DNA from: UBA12191 sp964422295
Lineage (GTDB): Bacteria; Planctomycetota; UBA8108; UBA1146
Direction: 5' to 3'
Length of the DNA stretch: 64,000 nucleotides
Assembly: GCA_964422295.1 (NCBI GenBank)
Contig: CAYRAM010000002.1
Coordinates: 62,001 to 126,000, forward strand
Position 1 is the stretch's first letter. Each line of letters begins with the position of its first letter. This document shows positions 8,722 through 17,061 of the stretch, piece after piece. The notes below the pieces were generated by a model that was not told where the DNA came from, did not search any database, and worked only from the letters and a program-made list of their open reading frames with translations. A program made the position numbers and the translations under genes.

Positions 8722-10263
8722 ATGTCGACCTTGATGAACAAACTTCTGGCCCTGGTGACTGCACTGCTATTGATATGCCAGCATGGCACACTGGAGGCAC
8801 AATCCTCTCCCAAGGTCGCCTTGACCGGGGGCAAAATTTTGACCGTCTCCGGGGCTCCTGTCGTCGACGGCACCATCCTGATCGAAAACGGGATCATTCA
8901 GGCTGTCGGCGATGGATCGATGGCGATTCCCTACGATGCCATGGAAGTGGATTGCAGCGGGATGATCCTTGCACCCGGGTTGGTCGATGCCCACAACCCG
9001 GCAGGGCTGGATATCCCCAATGAAAATCTGTCGGTAGCACCCTTTGTCGACGTCTATGACGCCATCGATCCCTCCCGCTTCTTCTTTGAAAATTCCCTGC
9101 GCAATGGCGTTTCTACGGTTCATGTCATGCAAGGCAACAACTGTGTTGTCGGGGGAGTCAGTCGGGTCGTTCACCCCATCGGACTGTCTCCAGACGAGAT
9201 GACCCGTTTGCCAGGGATTGCTCTCAAGATGTCGGTATCCCCCAAGGGAGGATACGACCGTCTGAGACAGCGCGCAGAGCTTCGGGAAGTCTTCAGCGAG
9301 TTTGATCGTTGGCATCAGGATCTTGCCGAAACCCGTTACGGCCAGGAAGCGGAAAACAGTGATGAGCTGGATCCTCTGCCACCTGCGGAAGCCCGTGAAA
9401 AGGGCAAGTCGTTGATTCGGGAAGAGGACCTGGATGACCGCCATCGCCATCTGGCTTACCTCAGTGATGGAAAACTCGGTGCCTGGCTGCACTGTGGTTC
9501 AGCGACGGATGTGGCTCCCGCCCTCGAGATGATCGAGCAGAGGGGGTGGACAGGCAGGGCTGTCCTTGTCCTGTCGGGAGATGCCCCCCTCGCCGCCGAC
9601 GAAATCGCGGCGGCAAAGGTTCCCGTCGTATTGGACAGCAACCTGATCCACCGGGAGCGGGATGCCATCAGTGGAGAAGTTGAGGAGACCTTCATTCCTG
9701 AGGTGATGCGCAGAAAGCGGATTCGATTTGCTCTTCAGAGTGGACGCAGCAATGTCATTCCTGAAAATCTTCTGACCTACCAGGCTGCTCGCCTCGTCCG
9801 CAACGGCATGTCCCAGGAGCGGGCGCTTCGGGTGATCACTCTCGGTGCCGCAGAGATCTGTGGAGTGGCTGATCAATACGGCTCCATCGACCAGGGCAAA
9901 GTCGCAAATATCGTCATGTGGACCGGCAATCCTCTCGAGATGACCTCTTGGGTTCAGAAGGTCTGGATCGAAGGAATCCTCGCCTACGACCGGGAGAAGG
10001 ACGCACGGCTGGAGAGACTTTTCCCCGATGCCCCTGAAATAGAGGCTGTCGGTGAGCCCCTTGCAGAGGATGAAACTGCCGCCGAGACACCTGCGGAGGC
10101 ACCTGAAGGAGATGGGGAAGAGGGAGAAGCGGCCGAGGATGGGTCCAAGTCCGATGGAGAAGATGGAGCAGAGCCCCTGAAAAAGGATCGCAAGAGTGGT
10201 GAGGATTCTCCGAAGCCGACCCCAGCTCCCGAACCGGACTCCGGAAACAAGGGAGGCCTCTAG
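8722..10263 (+). CDS. Secreted amidohydrolase-like protein with acidic C-terminal tail (array member 4)
   Basis: The start at ATG 8722 is chosen because GAGG lies 6 bases upstream; a GTG at 8692 would fall within the hairpin. The product has 513 residues with a signal peptide (LLALVTALLLICQHGTLEAQ). The small-domain motif GGKILTVSGAPVVDGTILIE and the barrel entry APGLVDAHNPAGLD are clear. The first His of the HxH dyad is present but the second is replaced by Pro. FALQSGRSNVIPENLLTYQA and GKVANIVMWTGNPLE mark the end of the barrel and the return to the beta domain. The last 80 residues are a low-complexity Glu/Ala/Pro/Asp tail, probably disordered. Single-metal chemistry cannot be excluded, but most likely it is inactive as a classical hydrolase. 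Confidence 0.75.
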   Translation: MSTLMNKLLALVTALLLICQHGTLEAQSSPKVALTGGKILTVSGAPVVDGTILIENGIIQAVGDGSMAIPYDAMEVDCSGMILAPGLVDAHNPAGLDIPNENLSVAPFVDVYDAIDPSRFFFENSLRNGVSTVHVMQGNNCVVGGVSRVVHPIGLSPDEMTRLPGIALKMSVSPKGGYDRLRQRAELREVFSEFDRWHQDLAETRYGQEAENSDELDPLPPAEAREKGKSLIREEDLDDRHRHLAYLSDGKLGAWLHCGSATDVAPALEMIEQRGWTGRAVLVLSGDAPLAADEIAAAKVPVVLDSNLIHRERDAISGEVEETFIPEVMRRKRIRFALQSGRSNVIPENLLTYQAARLVRNGMSQERALRVITLGAAEICGVADQYGSIDQGKVANIVMWTGNPLEMTSWVQKVWIEGILAYDREKDARLERLFPDAPEIEAVGEPLAEDETAAETPAEAPEGDGEEGEAAEDGSKSDGEDGAEPLKKDRKSGEDSPKPTPAPEPDSGNKGGL

Positions 10264-10264
10264 G

Positions 10265-12994
10265 ATGCTGACAGGCAAGTGGACCCGGCTGACCGGGTAC
10301 CTTCTTTTCTTCGCATGGGTGTCCCTGTTTCCTGCGGGGGAGTTGCTGGCTGGCGGTGACTTCGTTCTGCGGGCGGGTCATCTGCACACGGGGCAGCAAG
10401 GGATCGTCGATGGAGCCATCGTCGTTCGCGACGGCAAGGTTGTTGCGAGTGGGCCTTGGCAAGAGGTGTCATCCCAATTGCCGGGAGATCTGCCGGTGAT
10501 GCACTGGCCCGATGCCTATGTCACCCCGGGAATCGTCGCCGCGTCCAGTGCTGTCGTGGGACCTCACCGGGGTCAAGAGTCGATTTCGGCGGAGTATCGT
10601 GCGGTGGATGGATACGACACTTATGGCGATCACCGCCCGCTGCTCGAAACCGGGGTCACCACCATTCATGTCAATCCCGGTGAGCATCGCTTGATGTCGG
10701 GCCAAGGTGGTGTCGTCAAATTGGTCGGCGCTCCGTCAGAGCGGGTTTTGTCCAGGTCCTCCGATCTGTCGATCTCCCTGAGGGATCAGGTGGACAGTCC
10801 CGATCCCCTGCTGGAGATCCCCTTCCCGGCTTCCAGTGACGTTCAGATAGAACCACCCACTGCGCAGAGGCCCGGAAGTAGAATCGATCGTCTTCTCGCA
10901 TTGAAAGAGGCGCTCGACGAGGCCAAGGAGGATCGTTGGGCCCATGGCCACTTGGCGGATCATTGGCAGTCCGGAGTTCCCTTGCGGATCTCCGCCGACG
11001 CCACTCCCGACATTCAGGGGATTTTGCAGATGCTGGAAACGGAAGATCGCAACGGATATCTGGTGACCGATGCCGTCATCCAGGGAATGGAAGACCGGCT
11101 TGCCGCCGCAGGGGTCCCCGTCGTTTTGCGAATGAGTGGTCCCCAGGGAGATGTTCCCAATGGGGGAGTCCTCAAGCCCCATGGCTTTCCAAAGTTGAAT
11201 GGAAATCCTCCATGGGCATTGGCCCCCCCCGGGGATGACCTCTCGAGCATGGGGTGGGCGATCACCGAAGCGGCTGCCCACATGGAATCCCCCGAATCGG
11301 TGATCCCGTGGGTGACCCACAATGCAGCAACCATCCTCGGAGTCGCCGATCGGGTCGGCCATCTGGAGGTGGGGGCCGATGCGGATGTCGTCGTCTGGAA
11401 TGATGCTCCGTGGGAGATTCATGCCCGACCCCTCGAAGTTTTCATCGACGGTTTGCGGGCGTGGCAGCCGGATGAAGGAAGTGCGACGGTGATCAGTGCG
11501 GACACCATCTGGATCTCACCACAGGAGCAGATCACCGGTGGTCAAGTACTGCTGGAGGATGGCAAGATCACCGCTGTCGGCCACATGGTTCCGCATCCAC
11601 CCCATTGTCAAATTATCGATGCCGGCCCGGGCAGTTTTATGACTCCCGGATTCATCGACTGCTACGGACATCTGGGATTGGACGGGGAAACGGCTTCGAT
11701 GGGTACCGGTGATCGACTCCATCGTCTGCTTGGAGTGACCGGTCCCCGGGAGCACAGCGTCGCACTCGCAGGAGTCACCAGCCAACTTATGGCACCGCGT
11801 CGATTGCAGAGGGGGGCCGGGATCGGTGTTCTGGCGAAGACCTCCGGCTCCAGTCGTGCACAACGGATCGCCGATGATTATTCGATTCTCCTGCTGGAGA
11901 TCTCCGATTCGGGCTTCAGTGCTACCAAACGGCTTTTCGATCAGGGTGCTAAGTACCTAGAGACGTGGCAAAAGTACGAGAAAGATCTTGCCGAGTGGAA
12001 GAAGAAGAAGGCCGCAGGGGAAAAGATCGAAAAGAGCAAAGAGGAGGAGGTCGAGGAGGTTCCCGAAGAGAAAGAGGATGATCCTTTGACCGGAATCTGG
12101 GAGATGACCGTCAGTGGAGGTCCGATTCCAGAACCTGAGACGGCAACGATTTCGATCACGCTGAACGGATCAGAGTGGGAAGGCAGGGTCATCGAACCCG
12201 TACCCCCGGTCCAGATCAGGATTGTCGGTACCCTCGAAGGGACGACTCTCGTGGGAACCATCGAAGTTCCCGACGGTGACCTGCCCGATACCCCAAAGAT
12301 CGAGGCTGAACTTTCAGGAGAAGATTCACTCACGGGAAAGATTTCGATCCTGACCTTTTCTGCCGATCTCACGGGAGTGCGAACGAGCAAGGAAGCGAAG
12401 ACTTTCAAAGTCACCCGTCGCAAGAAGCAGGCGGACGACGGCAGACCGATGCCTCCGCGGGTGAGGGACACCCTGGAACCGATCCGCACGGTTCTGGAGA
12501 AGAAGACCCCCGTACTCGTGGCAGTTCGGGGATTCAACTCTTTGCCTGCGGTCATCGACTATTTCACGGAGAAAAAAATCCCGTTTGCGGTCCAACTCGA
12601 TGAAAACATGAGATTCCACAGGGACCTGCTGATTGAGAAAAAAGTCCCGGTCCTGCTTCCTGAGGAGATGAGTTTCGAGGCCGCGGATAACTCCTATATG
12701 CCTTCGACGTTCCTGGGCAGGGCGGGGGTCACAGTGGGCTTCAGAAGTTCTGCAGGAGATGGTGCCCGACGCTTGCCATTCCGTGTCTGGAATGAGGTTG
12801 CCAATGGCATGGCTCCTGATGCAGCACTCACCGCGCTGACGACGGGCGCAGCCCATGTCGTGGGAGCGCATGATCGAATCGGCCAAATCCGCGAGGGATT
12901 GGCTGCGGATCTCCTGATTTGGAAGGGGCACCCCTTCGAAGCGGGAAGTCATCTCGAAAGGGTCTTTGTCAACGGAGAGGAGGTCCACCGATGA
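10265..12994 (+). CDS. Secreted tandem double-domain amidohydrolase-like protein (array member 5)
   Basis: This 909-residue protein contains two amidohydrolase-like units in one chain. It starts one base after the previous stop, behind a GGGAGG. After a signal peptide (TGYLLFFAWVSLFPAGELLA), unit 1 (about 30-410) has TPGIVAASSAV with no HxH. Unit 2 (about 415-905) has TPGFIDCYGHLGLDGE, keeping only the second His of the dyad. Unit 2 is interrupted by a Lys/Glu-rich segment (about 565-606) and then by a beta-rich module (about 607-715, starting LTGIWEMTVSGG) resembling a small beta barrel or sandwich. Both units end with an ADxxxW-type strand (VGADADVVVWNDAPWEIH; GLAADLLIWKGHPFE). It is most likely a fusion of two adjacent array genes. 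Function is unknown. Confidence 0.75.
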   Translation: MLTGKWTRLTGYLLFFAWVSLFPAGELLAGGDFVLRAGHLHTGQQGIVDGAIVVRDGKVVASGPWQEVSSQLPGDLPVMHWPDAYVTPGIVAASSAVVGPHRGQESISAEYRAVDGYDTYGDHRPLLETGVTTIHVNPGEHRLMSGQGGVVKLVGAPSERVLSRSSDLSISLRDQVDSPDPLLEIPFPASSDVQIEPPTAQRPGSRIDRLLALKEALDEAKEDRWAHGHLADHWQSGVPLRISADATPDIQGILQMLETEDRNGYLVTDAVIQGMEDRLAAAGVPVVLRMSGPQGDVPNGGVLKPHGFPKLNGNPPWALAPPGDDLSSMGWAITEAAAHMESPESVIPWVTHNAATILGVADRVGHLEVGADADVVVWNDAPWEIHARPLEVFIDGLRAWQPDEGSATVISADTIWISPQEQITGGQVLLEDGKITAVGHMVPHPPHCQIIDAGPGSFMTPGFIDCYGHLGLDGETASMGTGDRLHRLLGVTGPREHSVALAGVTSQLMAPRRLQRGAGIGVLAKTSGSSRAQRIADDYSILLLEISDSGFSATKRLFDQGAKYLETWQKYEKDLAEWKKKKAAGEKIEKSKEEEVEEVPEEKEDDPLTGIWEMTVSGGPIPEPETATISITLNGSEWEGRVIEPVPPVQIRIVGTLEGTTLVGTIEVPDGDLPDTPKIEAELSGEDSLTGKISILTFSADLTGVRTSKEAKTFKVTRRKKQADDGRPMPPRVRDTLEPIRTVLEKKTPVLVAVRGFNSLPAVIDYFTEKKIPFAVQLDENMRFHRDLLIEKKVPVLLPEEMSFEAADNSYMPSTFLGRAGVTVGFRSSAGDGARRLPFRVWNEVANGMAPDAALTALTTGAAHVVGAHDRIGQIREGLAADLLIWKGHPFEAGSHLERVFVNGEEVHR

Positions 12995-14232
12995 GGATCT
13001 CTACAGTCATGAATTGCCTGATCCTGTTGCTCTTTATCTTCGGTGTTCCAGCCGGCTTGGTCCACGGGGATACCTTGGCCTTCAAAGTCGGCAAGGTGGT
13101 GACCTTCGATGACGACGAGCGGGTGATCAACAATGCCACCGTCATCGTCAAGGATGGCAAGATCGCAGAGCTGGGCAAAACCAAGGACATCCAAATCCCG
13201 GCGGGTGCACGAGTGATCGAGCACCCGGACTTGTGGCTGGTTCCCGGATTTGTCGAGTGCCACAACCACACCGGTGGCGGCTCCCCCGATCTGCACGATT
13301 ACGTTTATCTGACCAATCCCGGCTTGCGAACCCTTGAATCGATCGTTCCCGACAACCCGGAGATGATTCGCGCCCGCGCCGGAGGAGTGACCACCGTGCT
13401 GACGATCCCGGGAAGCGGCAACAACATGTCCGGCTTCGGAACGATTTTGAAGACGGCGGGTGGTTCGGTGGAGGAGTCGGTGCTCAAGGCGCCCGGCTCG
13501 TTGAAGATCGCCCAGGCAGGGAACCCGGAGCGTTACTTTTACGGTGTCGGTCGATCCTTCATGAACTTCAATACTCGGCAGACTCTTCGTAAAGCCAAAG
13601 ACTACCATTTGGCCAGAACCGAGTGGGAGGAGGGCAGGCTCGCCGTGGAGCCCGCCTTCAATCTGAACTGGGAAGAATTCCGTCCCCTCTTCCGTCGGGA
13701 GACTGTGGCTTCGGTTCACACCCAGATTTATCAGGTATTGATGACCACCGTCAAAATGGTGGCGGGTGAGTTCAACATCCGAACGGTGCTGGATCACTCG
13801 ACCTTTGACGCATGGAAAGTGGCCCCGCTGGTCAATGCGGATGAGTCGATCTACACCATCAATGGCCCTCGACAGTTGCACTATGACCGCACACAGAGAA
13901 GGCTGATGGGAAATGCTGCTCGCTGGTGGCAAGGTGGAGTCCGTAAACTGGGGATCAACACCGACTCGCCAGTGGTTCCCCAGGAAGAACTCGCTTATCA
14001 GGCGAGCATGGCTTGTTACTACGGTTGGAAGCCTTACGAAGCTCTGAAAGGCATCACCCGAATCCCTGCAGAAGCACTGATGCTGGAACATCGTCTCGGA
14101 AGTATTTCTGTCGGTCTGGATGCCGATTTCTGCCTGTGGACCGGGGATCCCATCGATCCGAGATCTTCCTGTGAGGTGACTGTCATCGATGGTGAAGTCA
14201 CCTACGAGGCCAGTGAGAAGAGGGTCTTCTAA
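12991..14232 (+). CDS. Secreted amidohydrolase with intact HxH motif (array member 6)
   Basis: The ATG overlaps the upstream stop (ATGA), giving 413 residues with a signal peptide (LILLLFIFGVPAGLVHG). Unlike its neighbours, this member keeps the metal-binding signature: VPGFVECHNHTGGG, with His91 and His93 at the HxH positions. Candidates for the other ligands are the His in VLDHSTFDAWK and the Asp in LGINTDSPVVP, the position of the catalytic Asp in imidazolonepropionase-like enzymes. The C-terminus returns to the beta domain (VGLDADFCLWTGDPIDP). It is therefore the best candidate for real hydrolase activity in the array, acting on a cyclic amide, dipeptide or similar C-N bond outside the cytoplasm. 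The substrate cannot be told from sequence. It may depend on the degenerate neighbours as partners. Confidence 0.8.
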   Translation: MRISTVMNCLILLLFIFGVPAGLVHGDTLAFKVGKVVTFDDDERVINNATVIVKDGKIAELGKTKDIQIPAGARVIEHPDLWLVPGFVECHNHTGGGSPDLHDYVYLTNPGLRTLESIVPDNPEMIRARAGGVTTVLTIPGSGNNMSGFGTILKTAGGSVEESVLKAPGSLKIAQAGNPERYFYGVGRSFMNFNTRQTLRKAKDYHLARTEWEEGRLAVEPAFNLNWEEFRPLFRRETVASVHTQIYQVLMTTVKMVAGEFNIRTVLDHSTFDAWKVAPLVNADESIYTINGPRQLHYDRTQRRLMGNAARWWQGGVRKLGINTDSPVVPQEELAYQASMACYYGWKPYEALKGITRIPAEALMLEHRLGSISVGLDADFCLWTGDPIDPRSSCEVTVIDGEVTYEASEKRVF

Positions 14233-15527
14233 TGAAATTCAGCAGATTCGCCCTGGTTCTTCCCCTCCTGTGCCTGATCAGCATTGAAGCGTTTGCCAGT
14301 GATCGTGTAACCGTGATCAAGGCGGGTTCGGTGATCACAGGGACCGGTGAAACGATCAGTCCCGGAGAAGTCGTCATCGAAGATGGCAAAATCACGCTGG
14401 TCGGATCCCAATTGGAGATTCCTGATAACGCCAGGATCATCGACGCCCGCAATCAAACATTGATGCCTGGGTTGGTCCTTGCACAAACCAGCCAAGGCTT
14501 GCTCGGCGGCAGGGTCAGTGGGGTCGGTTGTGATCAAACCGTACTTACACGGTGGGTCGAATCGGAAATGGATTGGGAAGCATTTCTCGAAGCAGGCGTG
14601 GTGGCTGCAGCGTTCGTTCCTGCTGGAACCGGTTTTCATGGACAGGCAATCGTTGTTCATACCGGTCCCGAAGGGGGAGATCGAATCCTTCGCGAGTCCG
14701 TTTACTTGCCCTTGGCGGTGACCGGTTCAACATCCTTGCATCGGACGGTCCAACAGGCTTTCGATGGGGCCAGGGGTGAGATCGAGAAGGTCAAGAAAGC
14801 GCGCGAAAAATGGGATAAGGAGCAGGAGGAGGCCAAGAAAAAAGCGAAAGAGGAAAAGGAGTCAGAAGAGGATGCCGCTGCGGACTCCAAGGAAAAAGAG
14901 AAAGAGGAACCAAAGGAGTTCAAGGCCCCGGAAATCCGACCTTCCCTGAAACCGCTGGTAGCGATTTTGGAAGAGAAATCCACCGCCATGCCGATGGTGG
15001 TGTCCATCAGTTCTCCCGGGGCGATGTTGCATGTCGATGCTGCCCTGGAAAGTGTCAAAGAATTGGAAGACCGGGACCCCCAAGCCATCTTTGTCCTTCC
15101 CGGCAGCAGAAACGGTGCGTTTCACGTAGTTGTCGATCAGTTGATCGAGCGCAAAGCGACGGTGTTGATCCCACCCGGAATGAGTGCATTGCCCGATACT
15201 TATTTCCGTTACCATGTTCCGGCGGCACTCTCGAGGGGGGGCTGTGACGTGATCACCCTTCCGCGATCGGATAATCCCGGCGGCATGAGAGAACTCCCCG
15301 GTTTTCTTGCGGAACAGGTTCGTTATGGCATGTCGGCGGAAGACGCCATCGCCTCACTGACTTCCAAGCCGGCCAAGTTCCTTGGCCTGGGTGACCGCAT
15401 GGGAACCATCGAAGAGGGCAAGGATGCCCATTTGATTGTGCTCAATGGATCGCTTCTTGATCCAGGGGCCCATGTCATGAAAACCATCATCTCCGGTAAA
15501 GTTGTCTGGGATCGGGAGGATCGATAA
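14232..15527 (+). CDS. Secreted amidohydrolase-like protein, metal motif lost (array member 7)
   Basis: The start and the preceding stop overlap by one base (TAATG). The 431-residue product has a signal peptide (FALVLPLLCLISIEAFA). The small domain (AGSVITGTGETISPGEVVIE) and the barrel entry (MPGLVLAQTSQGLLGG) are recognisable, but Asp and both His of the D-x-H-x-H strand are gone. Residues about 185-235 form a highly charged Lys/Glu helix-like insert (alternating K and E runs, probably coiled or single alpha helix), at the same place as in members 1 and 8. The C-terminal part reads GMSAEDAIASLTSKPAKFLG and GKDAHLIVLNGSLLDPG. It is probably non-catalytic. Confidence 0.75.
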   Translation: MKFSRFALVLPLLCLISIEAFASDRVTVIKAGSVITGTGETISPGEVVIEDGKITLVGSQLEIPDNARIIDARNQTLMPGLVLAQTSQGLLGGRVSGVGCDQTVLTRWVESEMDWEAFLEAGVVAAAFVPAGTGFHGQAIVVHTGPEGGDRILRESVYLPLAVTGSTSLHRTVQQAFDGARGEIEKVKKAREKWDKEQEEAKKKAKEEKESEEDAAADSKEKEKEEPKEFKAPEIRPSLKPLVAILEEKSTAMPMVVSISSPGAMLHVDAALESVKELEDRDPQAIFVLPGSRNGAFHVVVDQLIERKATVLIPPGMSALPDTYFRYHVPAALSRGGCDVITLPRSDNPGGMRELPGFLAEQVRYGMSAEDAIASLTSKPAKFLGLGDRMGTIEEGKDAHLIVLNGSLLDPGAHVMKTIISGKVVWDREDR

Positions 15528-16927
15528 TGACACGCCCTATTCGCACCCTTACGGCCATGCTCGCGTTCGTCATCGTATTCACGGATTTTCCTGTGATTCC
15601 AGGTGGATTCAGTCTCTCCGGAAGTATCTGTGAAGCTCAGGATCCGCCTCGACGCCGCAGAGGTCGTCGCAGGCCGACCCCTCCTCCGACTCCTGCTCCC
15701 GAACCTGAGAAGAAGGAAGTCATCGCTTCCGATTCGGAAGATGAATACCTCGTCATCAAGGGAGCAACCATTCACACGGTGACTGGTGGAACTCATAGGA
15801 ATGGAACCCTGATCAGCAAAAACGGCAAGATCTATCAAATCGTTGCCGGTCCCGTTGATGCTCCAGAGGGGGCAGAGATCATCGAAGCGGCGGGCCATCA
15901 CATTTATCCCGGACTCGTGGCTTTCCGATCATCCGGTCTCGTCGGATCGGGAGAGGCTGAGAAGAGCCAGGATCCTTTTGGCCTCAACACCACCATGGGT
16001 TTGGCAGCAGGGATCACTTCTACATGGAACGGATCCCGAGTTACCAAATTGGTTCATGGTAGCCTCGAAGATCTGACGATCCGCCCAAAGTCCTTCAGCA
16101 GGATCAATTACAGTTATCGTAATTCGCGCGGGCGCAAGGATCTGCGGCAGGCGTTTGACCGGGTGCTGGAACATCTGCGTGCTCTGGAGCGCCATGAGGA
16201 GGAGAAGAAGGAGAACCCCGAGGCAAAGCCGCCGGAGGACAAATGGATCAAGGGGGTCTTTGCCGTCGTCCGCAGTTTGCTGACAGGGGAGAGTAAGGCT
16301 TTGGTGCGAACGAGATCGATCGCAGAGATTCGAGAGTATTCTTCCCTGGCCCGGAAATACGGCTTTGACATCGTTTTTGAAGGTGCCGAAGAGGGGTGGA
16401 TCGATCCCGGAGCCCTCTCCCGATGCGGGGCAAGTGCCATTATTTCACCGCGTTCCCGTGTGAATGCCGACGATGAACTGAATCGGGAGAGTGGATCGAG
16501 CATCGAGAATGGAAAGATTCTACACGATGCCGGTGTTCCTCTTGTGATCATCCCTGGCAGTACCGGAATTGCCCTTTGGGGTCTCGCCGGCAGGGATCTG
16601 TCCCACCTTCCCCTCGAGGCCGCTTTCGCCGTCCGTGGAGGGTTGCCGGAACAGGTCGCCATCGAGGCGATCACCATCGAGCCGGCGAGGCTGCTCGGAG
16701 TTGCCGATCGGGTGGGTTCTCTCGAAGTGGGAAAAGATTCCGACTTTATCATCACCGATGGGGATCTGCTCGATTACATGACCTTGGTTCGGTGGGCGAT
16801 CGTCAATGGCAAGATTCAATACGACAAGGAAAAAGAAGGCATTCTGGACCACATTAGACCGGGTGGTGATCAAGACGCTCCTGCGCCCGATGACCATTGG
16901 CCTCGGCGCTTGGGTGATCCCCTCTAG
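15527..16927 (+). CDS. Secreted amidohydrolase-like protein, metal motif lost (array member 8)
   Basis: This is the last gene of the array, starting on the final A of the previous stop (TAATG); 466 residues. A signal-like hydrophobic segment (LTAMLAFVIVFTDFPVI) is followed by an Arg/Pro-rich linker (PPRRRRGRRRPTPPPTPAPE) not seen in the other members. The beta domain (VIKGATIHTVTGGTHRNGTL) and YPGLVAFRSSGLVGSGE follow, with no HxH. A charged helix around residues 210-240 matches the insert position of members 1 and 7. The end keeps VGSLEVGKDSDFIITDGDLLD and VRWAIVNGKIQYD. It is probably a structural or altered-function relative. Confidence 0.72.
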   Translation: MTRPIRTLTAMLAFVIVFTDFPVIPGGFSLSGSICEAQDPPRRRRGRRRPTPPPTPAPEPEKKEVIASDSEDEYLVIKGATIHTVTGGTHRNGTLISKNGKIYQIVAGPVDAPEGAEIIEAAGHHIYPGLVAFRSSGLVGSGEAEKSQDPFGLNTTMGLAAGITSTWNGSRVTKLVHGSLEDLTIRPKSFSRINYSYRNSRGRKDLRQAFDRVLEHLRALERHEEEKKENPEAKPPEDKWIKGVFAVVRSLLTGESKALVRTRSIAEIREYSSLARKYGFDIVFEGAEEGWIDPGALSRCGASAIISPRSRVNADDELNRESGSSIENGKILHDAGVPLVIIPGSTGIALWGLAGRDLSHLPLEAAFAVRGGLPEQVAIEAITIEPARLLGVADRVGSLEVGKDSDFIITDGDLLDYMTLVRWAIVNGKIQYDKEKEGILDHIRPGGDQDAPAPDDHWPRRLGDPL

Positions 16928-16976
16928 GAGGCGATCTCCCTTTCCTGACATAAGTTCTTTGACCCTTCTTCCGGGA

Positions 16977-17004
16977 TTGACACTTTTGGAGGAAAGGCAA
17001 GAAT
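16977..17004 (+). promoter_or_regulatory. Possible sigma70-type promoter
   Basis: A perfect TTGACA (16977-16982) is followed after 16 bases by AAGAAT (16999-17004, four of six matches to TATAAT). It sits about 57 bases before the start of the FG-GAP repeat gene, which suggests that gene is transcribed separately from the amidohydrolase array. Judged by eye only. Confidence 0.4.
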
Positions 17005-17061
17005 TGAACTCACAGATGTACCCCTGCTACCTTGCCATCCTCTGTGAGAAATGGTCCCTGA

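Noticed and set aside
12949..14091. Minus-strand frame of about 380 codons
   Set aside because: It lies entirely opposite the intact amidohydrolase gene, has no recognisable domain, and no ribosome binding site; a shadow of a GC-rich gene.
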